Assembly (NCBI GenBank): GCA_021779665.1 | Contig: JAJYAG010000060.1 | Location: 1 to 34,680 of the forward strand | From: Bacteroidota bacterium | GTDB lineage: Bacteria > Bacteroidota > Bacteroidia > Bacteroidales > JAAUTT01 | Direction: 5' to 3' | DNA: 34,680 bases | Shown: positions 19,356 through 28,482 of the stretch, piece by piece | Position numbering within the stretch: position 1 is the stretch's first letter | Layout of the letters: each line of letters begins with the position of its first letter | Notes under the pieces: generated by a model | What the model was told of the DNA's origin: nothing | What the model saw: only the letters and a program-made list of their open reading frames with translations | Databases searched by the model: none | Translations under genes and position numbers: made by a program

Positions 19356-19497
19356 CAGTTCTGGCGGGGCTTCCCTGAAAAGTTGTTTGCAAAAGGTAAT
19401 TTAAATCACCTCTTAGCGGAAATATATTTCACCCAACACACATGTTTTGGTGACGAAAGTTTGAATAGTTTTGATAAAAATATTTTATCTAACAATT

Positions 19498-19926
19498 ATG
19501 AAAACTTTAGCGTTAACATTAATGATTGCACTGGGATATACCCTTTCAGTTGTTGGGCAAAATTTCATTGGTATGAACCAGTCGAAGATTATAAAGAGCA
19601 TGGGAGAACCCGATAAGGTTGGTACTAACTTTTATGTTTACACAGCCCTGGATGAATATGGTGAAAATATTTATTATTTCGACAAAGGCGGTAATTGCAT
19701 ATCTTTCGAAATAATCAGAAATAATTCACACCTGGAAGAATATCAGAAAATTCTGAGACGCGAGTTTAACGAAGCAAGTCAGAATAAATTTGTAAAGAAA
19801 ACCAGGAAATTAAACTTTATTGCTGAACTTAAGCTTTTAGAAGGCTCCTTTCAGATTAAAATTCAGGATCCTGAGAATTTGGAAGCAAACAGCGGTCAAA
19901 TGCTGGCTGGTGTCCGGATGAATTAA
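19498..19926 (+). CDS. Small exported protein of unknown function
   Basis: A 142-residue protein with a clear signal peptide (MKTLALTLMIALGYTLSVVGQ). I start it at the Met at 19498, because nine more upstream codons from 19471 would precede the signal peptide with no benefit. The mature part, NFIGMNQSKIIKSMGEPDKV then YYFDKGGNCISFEI, is like small periplasmic proteins with a repeated beta-alpha unit that reads a 'GxPD' turn, but I cannot name a family. It converges with rpe, with one base between the two stops. Confidence 0.75.
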   Translation: MKTLALTLMIALGYTLSVVGQNFIGMNQSKIIKSMGEPDKVGTNFYVYTALDEYGENIYYFDKGGNCISFEIIRNNSHLEEYQKILRREFNEASQNKFVKKTRKLNFIAELKLLEGSFQIKIQDPENLEANSGQMLAGVRMN

Positions 19927-19927
19927 G

Positions 19928-20584
19928 TTAAAAACTGTTCGCCTTAATTGCCTTAATTGTGTTTGCCGGGTCGTACGACCTGAATATAAAGCTGCCTACT
20001 ACAAAAACATTAACACCACATTCTATCAGTTGCGAAATATTACTATTGTCTATTCCTCCGTCAATCTCAATGTAAGGGTTAACTCCTTTTGAATCACATA
20101 AAGCTTTTAATTTGCGTACTTTTTCGAACATGTTGGTTATAAATTTCTGTCCTCCAAAACCGGGGTTTACGCTCATCAGTAGAATCATATCCACATATTC
20201 CACAATGTCTTCCAGAACATTCACGGGAGTGTGAGGATTGAGAACAACACCGGCTTTCATCCCTTTTTCCTTAATATAGCTTATGGTGCGGTTAAGATGA
20301 GGACAGGTTTCGTAGTGTACCGTTAGAATGTCAGCACCTGCCTCGTGAAAAGCGTCAATATATCTGTCGGGATTGGTAATCATCAGGTGAACGTCCAGCG
20401 GTTTTGTGGCGTATTGCTTAATTTGAGCAACAATAGGCATTCCAAACGAAATGTTGGGAACAAACACGCCGTCCATTATATCAAGGTGTATCCAATCGGC
20501 TTCACTATCATTAATCATAGCTATTTCCTGCGATAGTTTTCCAAAATTGGCATTAAGAACAGATACTGATAATTTATGACTCAT
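19928..20584 (-). CDS. rpe: Ribulose-phosphate 3-epimerase
   Basis: A 218-residue cytoplasmic TIM-barrel enzyme that interconverts D-ribulose 5-phosphate and D-xylulose 5-phosphate in the pentose phosphate pathway. Metal and catalytic positions are present: His33 and Asp35 (WIHLDIMDGVFVPN), His66 (LDVHLMI), Asp175 (EIDGGI). The phosphate loop shows MSVNPGFGGQKF and the closing VVGSFIF. The start at 20584 gives the usual length. It follows rpoD on the same strand, but a terminator separates them. Confidence 0.95.
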   Translation of the reverse strand: MSHKLSVSVLNANFGKLSQEIAMINDSEADWIHLDIMDGVFVPNISFGMPIVAQIKQYATKPLDVHLMITNPDRYIDAFHEAGADILTVHYETCPHLNRTISYIKEKGMKAGVVLNPHTPVNVLEDIVEYVDMILLMSVNPGFGGQKFITNMFEKVRKLKALCDSKGVNPYIEIDGGIDNSNISQLIECGVNVFVVGSFIFRSYDPANTIKAIKANSF

Positions 20585-20618
20585 CTTTTTTTCTGCAAAA
20601 ATAATTCATTCAATAAAT

Positions 20619-20644
20619 AAAAAACCGGACAGGAGCCCGGCTTT
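20619..20644 (-). terminator. Rho-independent terminator after rpoD
   Basis: On the minus strand the sequence reads AAAGCCGG, an 8-base loop, then CCGGTTTTTT, with one G-U pair in the stem and a U-tract. It lies 8 bases after the rpoD stop and before rpe. Confidence 0.75.
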
Positions 20645-20651
20645 CTTAAAA

Positions 20652-21515
20652 TTAACCTAAATAAGTCTTTAGTATTTTGCTTCTTGAGGTGTGTTTCAGT
20701 CGTTTAATGGCTTTTTCCTTTATTTGCCGCACACGTTCACGGGTAAGGTTAAATGCTTCCCCAATTTCTTCCAAAGTATGCGGGTGTTTACCGTTAAGAC
20801 CAAAATAAAGCCGGATAATGCTGGCTTCTCTGTATGTAAGCGTTGAAAGCGCTCTTTCAATTTCCTTGCGGAGCGATTCGGTAATTAACCCTCTGTCGGG
20901 AGCAGGTGAATCGGGACTGAGGATTACATCGTACATGGTACCTTCTTCACCGGGGGTGAGCGGAGCATCCATACTAACGTGACGACCCGAACTGCGTATG
21001 GCTTCTTTAATATCGTCGGGAGCGACCTCAAGCGCAGTTGCTATTTCCGGAACCGAAGGCTCTCTTTCAAAACGTTGTTCCAGTTCGGCAAACGTTTTAT
21101 TAATTTTATTGATAGATCCGATTTTATTGAGCGGCAGCCTTACAATGCGGGCCTGTTCAGCCAGGGCCTGGAGTATCGACTGTCGAATCCACCATACTGC
21201 ATAAGAAATAAATTTAAAACCTCTGGTTTCGTCGAACCTCTGGGCAGCTTTTATGAGTCCGAGATTCCCTTCATTAATTAAGTCCGGAAGGCTTAATCCC
21301 TGATTCTGGTATTGTTTTGAAACGGATACAACAAAACGGAGGTTTGCCTTAATGAGCTTCTCCAGTGCAAGATTGTCTCCCTGTCTGATTCTCCTTGCCA
21401 GTTCAACCTCTTCCTCAGCCGATATAAGCTCCACCTTTCCAATTTCGTGCAGGTATTTGTCGAGTGAAGGCGTTTCCCTGTTTGTTACTTGTTTGATAAT
21501 TTTTAGCTGCCTCAT
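20652..21515 (-). CDS. rpoD: Primary RNA polymerase sigma factor
   Basis: A 287-residue housekeeping sigma factor of the short Bacteroidota type. I start it at the second Met (base 21515), giving MRQLKI, the conserved start of this family; a Met two codons earlier (21521) is possible. Region 1.2 is [16 protein letters not shown], region 2 includes [40 protein letters not shown] and [15 protein letters not shown] (core binding and -10 recognition), and region 4 ends with [21 protein letters not shown]. This sigma recognises the TTTG / TAnnTTTG promoters seen elsewhere in the window. It is divergent from rho. Confidence 0.96.
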   Translation of the reverse strand: MRQLKIIKQVTNRETPSLDKYLHEIGKVELISAEEEVELARRIRQGDNLALEKLIKANLRFVVSVSKQYQNQGLSLPDLINEGNLGLIKAAQRFDETRGFKFISYAVWWIRQSILQALAEQARIVRLPLNKIGSINKINKTFAELEQRFEREPSVPEIATALEVAPDDIKEAIRSSGRHVSMDAPLTPGEEGTMYDVILSPDSPAPDRGLITESLRKEIERALSTLTYREASIIRLYFGLNGKHPHTLEEIGEAFNLTRERVRQIKEKAIKRLKHTSRSKILKTYLG

Positions 21516-21521
21516 TGTCAT

Positions 21522-21906
21522 CGGGTAATATTTAGGATTTGGGTCCTTATAAATAGTTAAAGTATATTAAAAAATTTATTTATGTTGTATTTATTTTTTT
21601 CTTAATTTTGGTTTCGTAGTTTAAACAATCCTAAAAAATAAATGTTTGATACGAAAGCATTGATTTATAGATTTGTTTAAGATCAATAAACTTTTCCAAG
21701 TTAATAAAAAAAATCACATTTTATTAAGTAACGAAAAAAAATCACGTTCATTTTGTGAATTCTTGGTATTTAATTAATATTGCATCGCATTTTCCAAATG
21801 TGGATAGTGGGGCCTAAGTTTTCTTCTGATATTTAATTTAATCCAAAAATATTTTTTTCACACTTAACATTTACCGAAATATAATTTAAAATTCTCTGAA
21901 ATTTTT
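21522..21906. other. Divergent intergenic region, rpoD / rho
   Basis: These 385 very A+T-rich bases carry a strong rho promoter at 21645-21675 (separate entry), leaving a leader of about 225 bases before the rho ATG. I saw no open frame and no stable hairpin in the leader. A possible minus-strand -7 box, TATTTTTG at 21851-21844, has no -33 partner. Confidence 0.6.
21645..21675 (+). promoter_or_regulatory. Bacteroidota promoter for rho
   Basis: TTTG at 21645-21648 is followed after exactly 19 bases by TAGATTTG at 21668-21675, a full match to the -33 / -7 consensus used by the Bacteroidota primary sigma factor. The start point would be near 21680. Confidence 0.7.
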
Positions 21907-23631
21907 ATGTACGATATCCTCGAATTGAATAAAAAGGTTCTCCCTGAATTGAGAGAGATTGCAAAGGAGTTAGAGATAAACAGGGTTGAATCGCTTAAAA
22001 AGCAGGAGTTGATTTACAAAATTCTGGATCAGCAAGCTTTAAAGAATTCACAGGAAAAGAAGGTGGAAAAATCTGAACCTGAGGAAGCTCAAACTAGAAG
22101 AGCCCGGATTGAGAAAAAATCCGAACCTTCTTCCGAACCTGAGAATCATGATTTAAAACGCAGAGGCAGGCCTAAGGGATTTACGCCTGCTCCCAAGCAG
22201 CTCGAAATGCCACTTCCCGAAAAAAGCATTGTGGATAGTGATGCTATTTCTACCGAAGAGCCGGAAGAAGATGAAAGAAATGATGACCCTATTGAAGCTG
22301 AAGATAAAAGTTCGACTCCTGCCGAAGAAGAGAGAGCGCCCGAACAGCAACGTCCTGTTCCGCCAACTCTTACTGCAGCCGAGCTTCGTCAAAAGGAACG
22401 CGAAGAAATGTTCCAGCGTCGTCAGCAACAATTTGAGCAAAGACAGCAGTTTGAAAGACCTCAGGAAAAACCTCAGTTTGAACGTAAGTTTGAAAAACCG
22501 ATCGAATTTGAAGGTACAATTATAGCATCAGGCGTTCTGGAAATAATGCCCGACGGGTATGGTTTCATGCGTTCTGCCGATTATAATTACCTGAACTCTC
22601 CCGATGATATTTATGTATCGCAATCGCAGATTAAACTTTTTGGTCTGAAAACCGGCGATACCATTACCGGAACCATTCGCCCTCCGAAAGAAGGTGAAAA
22701 ATATTTCCCGCTTATCAAAGTTGAAGAAATCAATGGTCGCAGCCCGGACTATATCCGCGACCGTGTTCCTTTCGACTTCCTCACTCCGTTGTTCCCGAAC
22801 CAGAAGTTTAATCTGGTTGCCAAAGGCGAAAATGCAAACCTTTCAGTACGTATTGTCGATATGTTTGCTCCAATTGGGAAAGGTCAGCGTGGTTTGATCG
22901 TGGCACAGCCCAAAACCGGTAAAACGGTTCTGTTGAAAGACATAGCCAATGCCATCGCTAAAAATCATCCCGAAGTATATATGATTGTGCTTCTCATCGA
23001 CGAACGTCCTGAGGAAGTAACCGATATGGCCCGCAGCGTAAATGCCGAAGTAATTGCATCAACATTCGACGAGCCGGCTGAACGCCATGTACGCGTTGCA
23101 AACATTGTGCTTGAAAAAGCCAAACGTTTGGTTGAATGTGGTCACGATGTGGTAATTCTGCTCGACTCTATCACTCGTTTGGCACGTGCATTTAACACTG
23201 TTGCTCCTGCATCGGGTAAGGTTCTTTCTGGTGGTGTGGATTCAAATGCCTTACAACGGCCCAAGAGGTTCTTTGGTGCTGCCCGTAATATTGAAAATGG
23301 CGGTTCACTTACAATTCTTGCCACAGCTCTTACCGAAACAGGTTCAAAAATGGACGATGTTATCTTTGAAGAGTTTAAAGGTACTGGTAATATGGAGCTT
23401 CAGCTCGATCGTAAGTTATCCAATAAACGTATATACCCTTCTGTGGACATCACCGCATCGAGCACACGTCGCGAAGACCTGCTGCTTGACAAGGATTTCC
23501 TCAGCAGAATCTGGATATTAAGAAGTTACTTAACTGACATGACCTCTATCGAAGCCATGGAGTTTATGCGCGACCGTTTGAACAAAACCCACACAAATGA
23601 AGAATTCTTAATTTCTATGAATAGCGAATAA
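21907..23631 (+). CDS. rho: Transcription termination factor Rho
   Basis: A 574-residue hexameric RNA helicase that ends transcription. Order of domains: Rho_N SAP-like helices (about 1-45, [20 protein letters not shown]), a long charged and Gln-rich insert (about 46-195, with [10 protein letters not shown] and [11 protein letters not shown] runs), the cold-shock-like RNA-binding domain (about 200-275, with [13 protein letters not shown]), and the ATPase with Walker A AQPKTGKT (Lys339), Walker [18 protein letters not shown], the Q-loop region [16 protein letters not shown], and the R-loop region. The insert is absent from E. coli Rho but such inserts are common in Bacteroidota. It is probably transcribed alone with a long leader. 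Confidence 0.97.
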   Translation: MYDILELNKKVLPELREIAKELEINRVESLKKQELIYKILDQQALKNSQEKKVEKSEPEEAQTRRARIEKKSEPSSEPENHDLKRRGRPKGFTPAPKQLEMPLPEKSIVDSDAISTEEPEEDERNDDPIEAEDKSSTPAEEERAPEQQRPVPPTLTAAELRQKEREEMFQRRQQQFEQRQQFERPQEKPQFERKFEKPIEFEGTIIASGVLEIMPDGYGFMRSADYNYLNSPDDIYVSQSQIKLFGLKTGDTITGTIRPPKEGEKYFPLIKVEEINGRSPDYIRDRVPFDFLTPLFPNQKFNLVAKGENANLSVRIVDMFAPIGKGQRGLIVAQPKTGKTVLLKDIANAIAKNHPEVYMIVLLIDERPEEVTDMARSVNAEVIASTFDEPAERHVRVANIVLEKAKRLVECGHDVVILLDSITRLARAFNTVAPASGKVLSGGVDSNALQRPKRFFGAARNIENGGSLTILATALTETGSKMDDVIFEEFKGTGNMELQLDRKLSNKRIYPSVDITASSTRREDLLLDKDFLSRIWILRSYLTDMTSIEAMEFMRDRLNKTHTNEEFLISMNSE

Positions 23632-23777
23632 GCTGACTGTTATTTAAATAACAACAAAACTATTCTTATTTGGACTCAAAATGAATAAGCAATAAATTAA
23701 ATCAGGAAGCATTTTTTTGATTTAATTTAGCATTTCATTTTTGAATTCACACTCTCGATTTAAATATAGATTAAACA

Positions 23778-26700
23778 ATGGCAAAAGAAAAAAAGTTTAT
23801 TACATGCGATGGGAACTATGCAGCCGCTCATGTGGCGTATATGTTTAGTGAAGTGGCAGCAATCTACCCTATTACTCCATCCTCAACAATGGCAGAGTAC
23901 GTAGATGAATGGTCTGCTAATGGGAGAAAAAATATTTTTGGTGAAACTGTTAAAGTAGTTGAGATGCAGTCGGAAGCCGGTGCTGCCGGTGCTGTTCACG
24001 GCTCTCTTCAATCAGGTGCCTTAACCACCACCTTTACTGCCTCACAAGGTTTATTACTCATGATCCCCAATATGTACAAAATGGCAGGGGAGTTATTGCC
24101 GGCTGTATTTCATGTATCAGCCCGCAGTTTAGCTGCTCAGGCCCTCTCGATTTTTGGCGATCATAGCGACGTAATGAGTACACGTCAAACCGGTTTTGCT
24201 ATGCTGGCAACAGGTAGCGTTCAGGAAATTATGGATATTTCGGCTATTGCACATTTAGCTGCAATTAAGACCCGTGTTCCTTTTATGCATTTCTTCGACG
24301 GTTTCCGTACTTCTCACGAAATTCAAAAGGTTGAAGCTTCTGACATGGAAACTCTTAAAGGGCTCCTTGATACAGATGCACTTCAGGCTTTCCGCGATAA
24401 AGCATTAAATCCTGAGCACCCCGTAACCCGTGGTATGGCTCAGAACCCCGATATATACTTCCAGTCGCGCGAAGCGGCTAACAGTTTCTACAATAATCTT
24501 CCTGATGTTATTGAAGAATACATGCAGCAGCTGTCGAAAATCAGCGGAAGGGAATATCATCCATTCACCTATTACGGACCAGCCGATGCTGAAAACGTAA
24601 TTGTTGCCATGGGTTCAATTACCGAAACCATCAAGGAAGTAATTGATCACCTCACTGCAAAGGGCGAAAAATTAGGATTAATCAGTGTTCATCTGTATCG
24701 TCCTTTCTCTGAAAAATATTTCATGAAGGTTTGTCCAAAATCAGTGAAGAGAATCACTGTATTGGATCGTACCAAGGAACCAGGCGCTAACGGCGAACCT
24801 CTTTACCTCGATGTGAAGGAATTATTCTATGGCAAAGCTAATGCTCCTGTAATTGTTGGCGGTCGCTACGGTTTAAGTTCGAAGGACACAACTCCTGCTC
24901 ACATTTTGTCGCTGGTTGACAATATGAAGATGAACGAGCCTAAAAACCGCTTCACCCTTGGTATTGTTGACGACGTTACTTTTACCTCGTTACCGCTGTT
25001 ACCCGAAGTGAACATCACTCCTAAAGGTACTTATCAGGCTAAATTTTATGGTTTAGGATCAGATGGTACCGTTGGTGCTAACAAAAACTCGATTAAAATC
25101 ATTGGTGACAATACTGATAAATATTGCCAGGCTTATTTCGCTTACGACTCGAAAAAATCCGGAGGTATCACCATTTCGCACTTACGTTTTGGCGATGTTC
25201 CCATTCGTGCTCCGTACCTGGTAAATACACCCGACTTTGTTGCATGCCATGTTCCTGCATATCTTGAAAAATATGATATGTTAAAAGGTTTGGTTAAAGG
25301 TGGTATCTTCCTGTTGAACAGTCATAGAAATGCTGAAGAAACAAAGGCGCATCTTCCTAACAACGTAAAGGCATATCTTGCTAAAAACGATATTCAGTTC
25401 TATATCATCAATGGAACTGCAATTGCTGAAGAGATTGGTCTGGGTAATCGCACCAACACTATCATGCAGTCAGCTTTCTTCAAAATTTCAGAAGTTATTC
25501 CTTATGAAAAAGCTGTCGGAGAAATGAAAAAAGCCATTGTAAAAGACTTTGGCAAAAAAGGTGAAGAAGTTGTTAAGATGAACTACGCTGCCGTTGATCG
25601 CGGTGGTGATGTTGTAAAAGTTTCCGTTCCTGCTGAATGGGCTAATCTGGCTCCGGAAGGAGTTGTTATTCAGAATGGCAATGTTCCGGAATTTATCAGG
25701 AACGTTGTGTTCCCAATCAATAACCTTAAAGGCGATGATCTTCCTGTAAGTGCTTTCCGTGGTCGTGAAGACGGTACTTTCCCATGTGGTACTGCAGCTT
25801 TCGAAAAACGCGGTATTGCAGTGAATGTTCCTGAATGGCAATCGGAAAACTGTATTCAGTGTAACCAGTGTTCTTATGTTTGTCCCCATGCTGCAATTCG
25901 TCCGTTCCTTTTGAATGAAGAAGAACTGAAGAATGCTCCGGCTGACACAGCAACTCTTAAACCTATAGGTAAGGCGTTGGACGGATTACAATTCAAGATC
26001 CAGGTGAGTGTGCTCGACTGTACTGGTTGCGGAAACTGCGCCGATGTTTGTCCGGCTAAAACCAAGGCTTTGGTTATGAAGCCTCTGGAATCGCAAATGG
26101 TAGAAAGCGACCGCTGGAACTATTTTGCAAAGAATGTAACTTACAAGGATACATTATTACCGAAAGATCAGACTGTTAAAAATAGTCAGTTTGCACAGCC
26201 ATTGTTTGAGTTCTCCGGAGCTTGTGCTGGTTGCGGCGAAACTCCTTATATCAAGCTTATTACCCAGTTGTATGGCGACAGAATGATCATTGCCAACGCT
26301 ACTGGTTGTTCTTCTATCTATGGTGGTTCAGCTCCATCAACTCCTTACACCGCTAACCGCGAGGGCAGGGGACCAGCCTGGGCTAACTCCCTGTTTGAAG
26401 ATAACGCTGAATTTGGCCTTGGTATCTATACCGGAACCAACCGCATGAGAGACAGAGTAACCGAAAAGGTTAAAGCTGCCCTGCAGTCGGATATGTCGGC
26501 CGACACCAAAGCAGTTCTTAACGAATGGCTCGAAAATAAAGAAGATTCTGCCAAATCGAAAGAATTGACTGATAAAGCTGTTGCCGCCCTTACGAAGGAA
26601 AAAGGCAGTCTTGCCGAAGAAATCCTGAAGCTGAAACAGTTTATGGTGAAGAAGTCGATGTGGATATTCGGTGGTGACGGTTGGGCTTACGATATCGGTT

Positions 26701-27314
26701 TTGGTGGTTTGGATCATGTTTTAGCATCGGGCGAAAATGTGAACGTGCTTGTAATGGATACCGAAGTTTATTCTAACACCGGTGGTCAGGCTTCCAAATC
26801 TACTCCTGTTGGTGCTGTTGCTAAATTTGCTGCCTCAGGTAAGAAGGTTCGCAAGAAAGACCTTGGTATGATGGCTATGAGCTATGGTTATGTTTATGTT
26901 GCCCAGGTTTCGATGGGAGCCAACCAGTCGCAGTATTTCAAAGCTATCAAGGAAGCTGAAGCTTATCCGGGACCATCACTTATCATTGCTTATTCTCCAT
27001 GTATTAACCATGGTCTGAAAAATGGTATGGGTCGTTCGCAGGAAGAAGCTAAGCTCGCTGTAAGCAGTGGTTACTGGCATCTTTACCGGTTCAATCCGCT
27101 TCTCGAAGAAGAAGGAAAGAACCCATTCCAGCTCGATTCCAAAGAACCCGACTGGGCGCAGTTCCAAAACTTCCTCATGAGCGAAGTTCGTTACTCTTCA
27201 CTGAAAAAGTCGTTCCCTGCCGAAGCAACCGAGTTATTTAAAGCTGCTGAGGAAAACGCTAAATGGAGATACAACGGATATGTTCGTCAGGCTGGCCTCG
27301 ATTACTCTAAATAA
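23778..27314 (+). CDS. nifJ: Pyruvate:ferredoxin (flavodoxin) oxidoreductase
   Basis: A 1178-residue single-chain PFOR that converts pyruvate and CoA to acetyl-CoA, CO2 and reduced ferredoxin, the central step of anaerobic pyruvate use. The N-terminal domain I shows YPITPSSTMAEYVDEW; two 4Fe-4S motifs follow at Cys692 (CIQCNQCSYVCP) and Cys748 (CTGCGNCADVCP); the third cluster uses Cys816 and Cys819 (CAGCGETPY) and Cys1075 (SPCINHG). The thiamine diphosphate site is GDGWAYDIGFGGLDHV with TEVYSNTGGQ. The length is that of a complete fused enzyme. A strong terminator follows. Codon use looks highly optimised, as expected for an abundant enzyme. Confidence 0.97.
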   Translation: MAKEKKFITCDGNYAAAHVAYMFSEVAAIYPITPSSTMAEYVDEWSANGRKNIFGETVKVVEMQSEAGAAGAVHGSLQSGALTTTFTASQGLLLMIPNMYKMAGELLPAVFHVSARSLAAQALSIFGDHSDVMSTRQTGFAMLATGSVQEIMDISAIAHLAAIKTRVPFMHFFDGFRTSHEIQKVEASDMETLKGLLDTDALQAFRDKALNPEHPVTRGMAQNPDIYFQSREAANSFYNNLPDVIEEYMQQLSKISGREYHPFTYYGPADAENVIVAMGSITETIKEVIDHLTAKGEKLGLISVHLYRPFSEKYFMKVCPKSVKRITVLDRTKEPGANGEPLYLDVKELFYGKANAPVIVGGRYGLSSKDTTPAHILSLVDNMKMNEPKNRFTLGIVDDVTFTSLPLLPEVNITPKGTYQAKFYGLGSDGTVGANKNSIKIIGDNTDKYCQAYFAYDSKKSGGITISHLRFGDVPIRAPYLVNTPDFVACHVPAYLEKYDMLKGLVKGGIFLLNSHRNAEETKAHLPNNVKAYLAKNDIQFYIINGTAIAEEIGLGNRTNTIMQSAFFKISEVIPYEKAVGEMKKAIVKDFGKKGEEVVKMNYAAVDRGGDVVKVSVPAEWANLAPEGVVIQNGNVPEFIRNVVFPINNLKGDDLPVSAFRGREDGTFPCGTAAFEKRGIAVNVPEWQSENCIQCNQCSYVCPHAAIRPFLLNEEELKNAPADTATLKPIGKALDGLQFKIQVSVLDCTGCGNCADVCPAKTKALVMKPLESQMVESDRWNYFAKNVTYKDTLLPKDQTVKNSQFAQPLFEFSGACAGCGETPYIKLITQLYGDRMIIANATGCSSIYGGSAPSTPYTANREGRGPAWANSLFEDNAEFGLGIYTGTNRMRDRVTEKVKAALQSDMSADTKAVLNEWLENKEDSAKSKELTDKAVAALTKEKGSLAEEILKLKQFMVKKSMWIFGGDGWAYDIGFGGLDHVLASGENVNVLVMDTEVYSNTGGQASKSTPVGAVAKFAASGKKVRKKDLGMMAMSYGYVYVAQVSMGANQSQYFKAIKEAEAYPGPSLIIAYSPCINHGLKNGMGRSQEEAKLAVSSGYWHLYRFNPLLEEEGKNPFQLDSKEPDWAQFQNFLMSEVRYSSLKKSFPAEATELFKAAEENAKWRYNGYVRQAGLDYSK

Positions 27315-27351
27315 TCTGCACAGGCTTTTGCCGGCCTTGCATCAATAATAC

Positions 27352-27388
27352 AAAAAGAGCCCCGACTTTTCAGTTTGGGGCTCTTTTT
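27352..27388 (+). terminator. Strong intrinsic terminator after nifJ
   Basis: Twelve-base arms AAAAAGAGCCCC (27352-27363) and GGGGCTCTTTTT (27377-27388) form a perfect stem with a U-tract. It lies 38 bases after the nifJ stop; the ruvX promoter begins at its right edge. Confidence 0.9.
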
Positions 27389-27389
27389 A

Positions 27390-27421
27390 TTGAAACAAAT
27401 TGAAATAAAATCCTAATTTTG
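27390..27421 (+). promoter_or_regulatory. Probable promoter of ruvX-def
   Basis: TTG at 27390-27392 and TAATTTTG at 27414-27421 (TAnnTTTG) are 21 bases apart, which suits the Bacteroidota sigma. Transcription would start near 27427, about 20 bases before the ruvX start codon. Confidence 0.55.
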
Positions 27422-27446
27422 CAATTTAGATTTAATATAAATAATT

Positions 27447-27869
27447 TTGGGAAGAATTCTGGCTGTAGATTACGGTAAAAAACGCGTTGGACTTGCTGTT
27501 ACCGATCCTTTGAAAATAATAGGAAGTGCCCTGGCAACCATACCAACTCACGAGATTTTTGATTTTTTAAAGAATTACTTTTCCAAAGAGCAGGTGGAAA
27601 AACTGGTTGTTGGATTACCTAAGCAGATGAATAATCAGCCTTCGGAGTCCATGCCCTTGATTAACCAGTTTGTGGCCCAGTTTAAGAAGCAGTTTCCCGA
27701 AATTCCGGTTCAGATGGTTGATGAACGGTTTACATCAAAGCTGGCAGTTCAAACCATGGTGATGGGAGGCGTTAAAAAGAAGGACAGGCAAAACAAAGCC
27801 ATGATTGACACCGTGAGTGCTGCTATTATATTGCAATCGTATTTAGAGTCAGAAAGTTATAAACGATAA
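27447..27869 (+). CDS. ruvX: YqgF/RuvX family Holliday junction resolvase homologue
   Basis: A 140-residue cytoplasmic RNase H-fold nuclease; in other bacteria the family acts in pre-16S rRNA 5'-end maturation and was named as a putative Holliday junction resolvase. Acidic positions are Asp8 (LAVDYGKKRVG), Glu93 (VDERFTS) and Asp121 (IDTVSAAIIL). The start codon is TTG: a stop (27438-27440) lies just upstream in frame and no ATG precedes the conserved GRILAVDYG, so TTG at 27447 is the only sensible start. It is followed after 10 bases by def. Confidence 0.92.
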   Translation: MGRILAVDYGKKRVGLAVTDPLKIIGSALATIPTHEIFDFLKNYFSKEQVEKLVVGLPKQMNNQPSESMPLINQFVAQFKKQFPEIPVQMVDERFTSKLAVQTMVMGGVKKKDRQNKAMIDTVSAAIILQSYLESESYKR

Positions 27870-27879
27870 CAGTTTTTTT

Positions 27880-28434
27880 ATGATTTTACCAATTTTTGTT
27901 TACGGTTCTCCGATCTTAAGAAAGGTTTCAGAAAATGTTAGTCCCGACTATCCTAATCTGAAGCAATTTATTGAAGATATGTGGGAAACAATGTATAAAT
28001 CGGATGGTGTAGGATTGGCTGCTCCTCAGGTTGGACGAAATATTCGCTTATTTGTGATTGACGGATCGGGTATGGAAGATGATGATCCAACAATGCACGA
28101 CTTCAAAAAGACATTTATAAATGCTAAAATATTAAATCAGGAAGGGGATCCCTGGGTATTTAATGAAGGTTGCTTAAGCTTACCTAATATCAGGGAGGAT
28201 ATATCGCGTCCTGCTAAAATAACCATGGAATATGATGACGAAAATTTTATTCATCATATTGAAGAATTCGAAGGACTGAAAGCACGTATCATTCAGCACG
28301 AATACGATCATCTGGAAGGCGTTTTACTTGTAGATCACATTTCGGCAATCAAACGGAAATTATTGTCGGGTAAACTGAATGCTATTTCCAAAGGTAAAGT
28401 TGATGTTGCCTACAAGATTAAAGCTTTAAAATAG
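27880..28434 (+). CDS. def: Peptide deformylase
   Basis: A 184-residue metalloenzyme that removes the formyl group from new proteins. All three motifs are present: GVGLAAPQ (43-50), EGCLS (96-100, Cys98 a metal ligand) and HEYDH (140-144). Length and C-terminus are usual for Bacteroidota. It is 10 bases downstream of ruvX and should share its transcript, ending at the palindrome at 28442. Confidence 0.96.
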   Translation: MILPIFVYGSPILRKVSENVSPDYPNLKQFIEDMWETMYKSDGVGLAAPQVGRNIRLFVIDGSGMEDDDPTMHDFKKTFINAKILNQEGDPWVFNEGCLSLPNIREDISRPAKITMEYDDENFIHHIEEFEGLKARIIQHEYDHLEGVLLVDHISAIKRKLLSGKLNAISKGKVDVAYKIKALK

Positions 28435-28441
28435 TCAATTT

Positions 28442-28474
28442 AAACCTTTCAGGTTTTCAAAACCTGAAAGGTTT
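28442..28474. terminator. Perfect palindrome between convergent def and DHOD-like genes
   Basis: Sixteen-base arms AAACCTTTCAGGTTTT (28442-28457) and AAAACCTGAAAGGTTT (28459-28474) surround a single C. A run of T/A at both ends lets it act as a terminator for both convergent genes. Confidence 0.75.
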
Positions 28475-28482
28475 AATCCATA

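Noticed and set aside
23632-23777. nifJ promoter
   Set aside because: CATTTTTG with an upstream TTTG is near the consensus, but the spacing is about 16 bases and the -7 box has a mismatch, so I did not list it.
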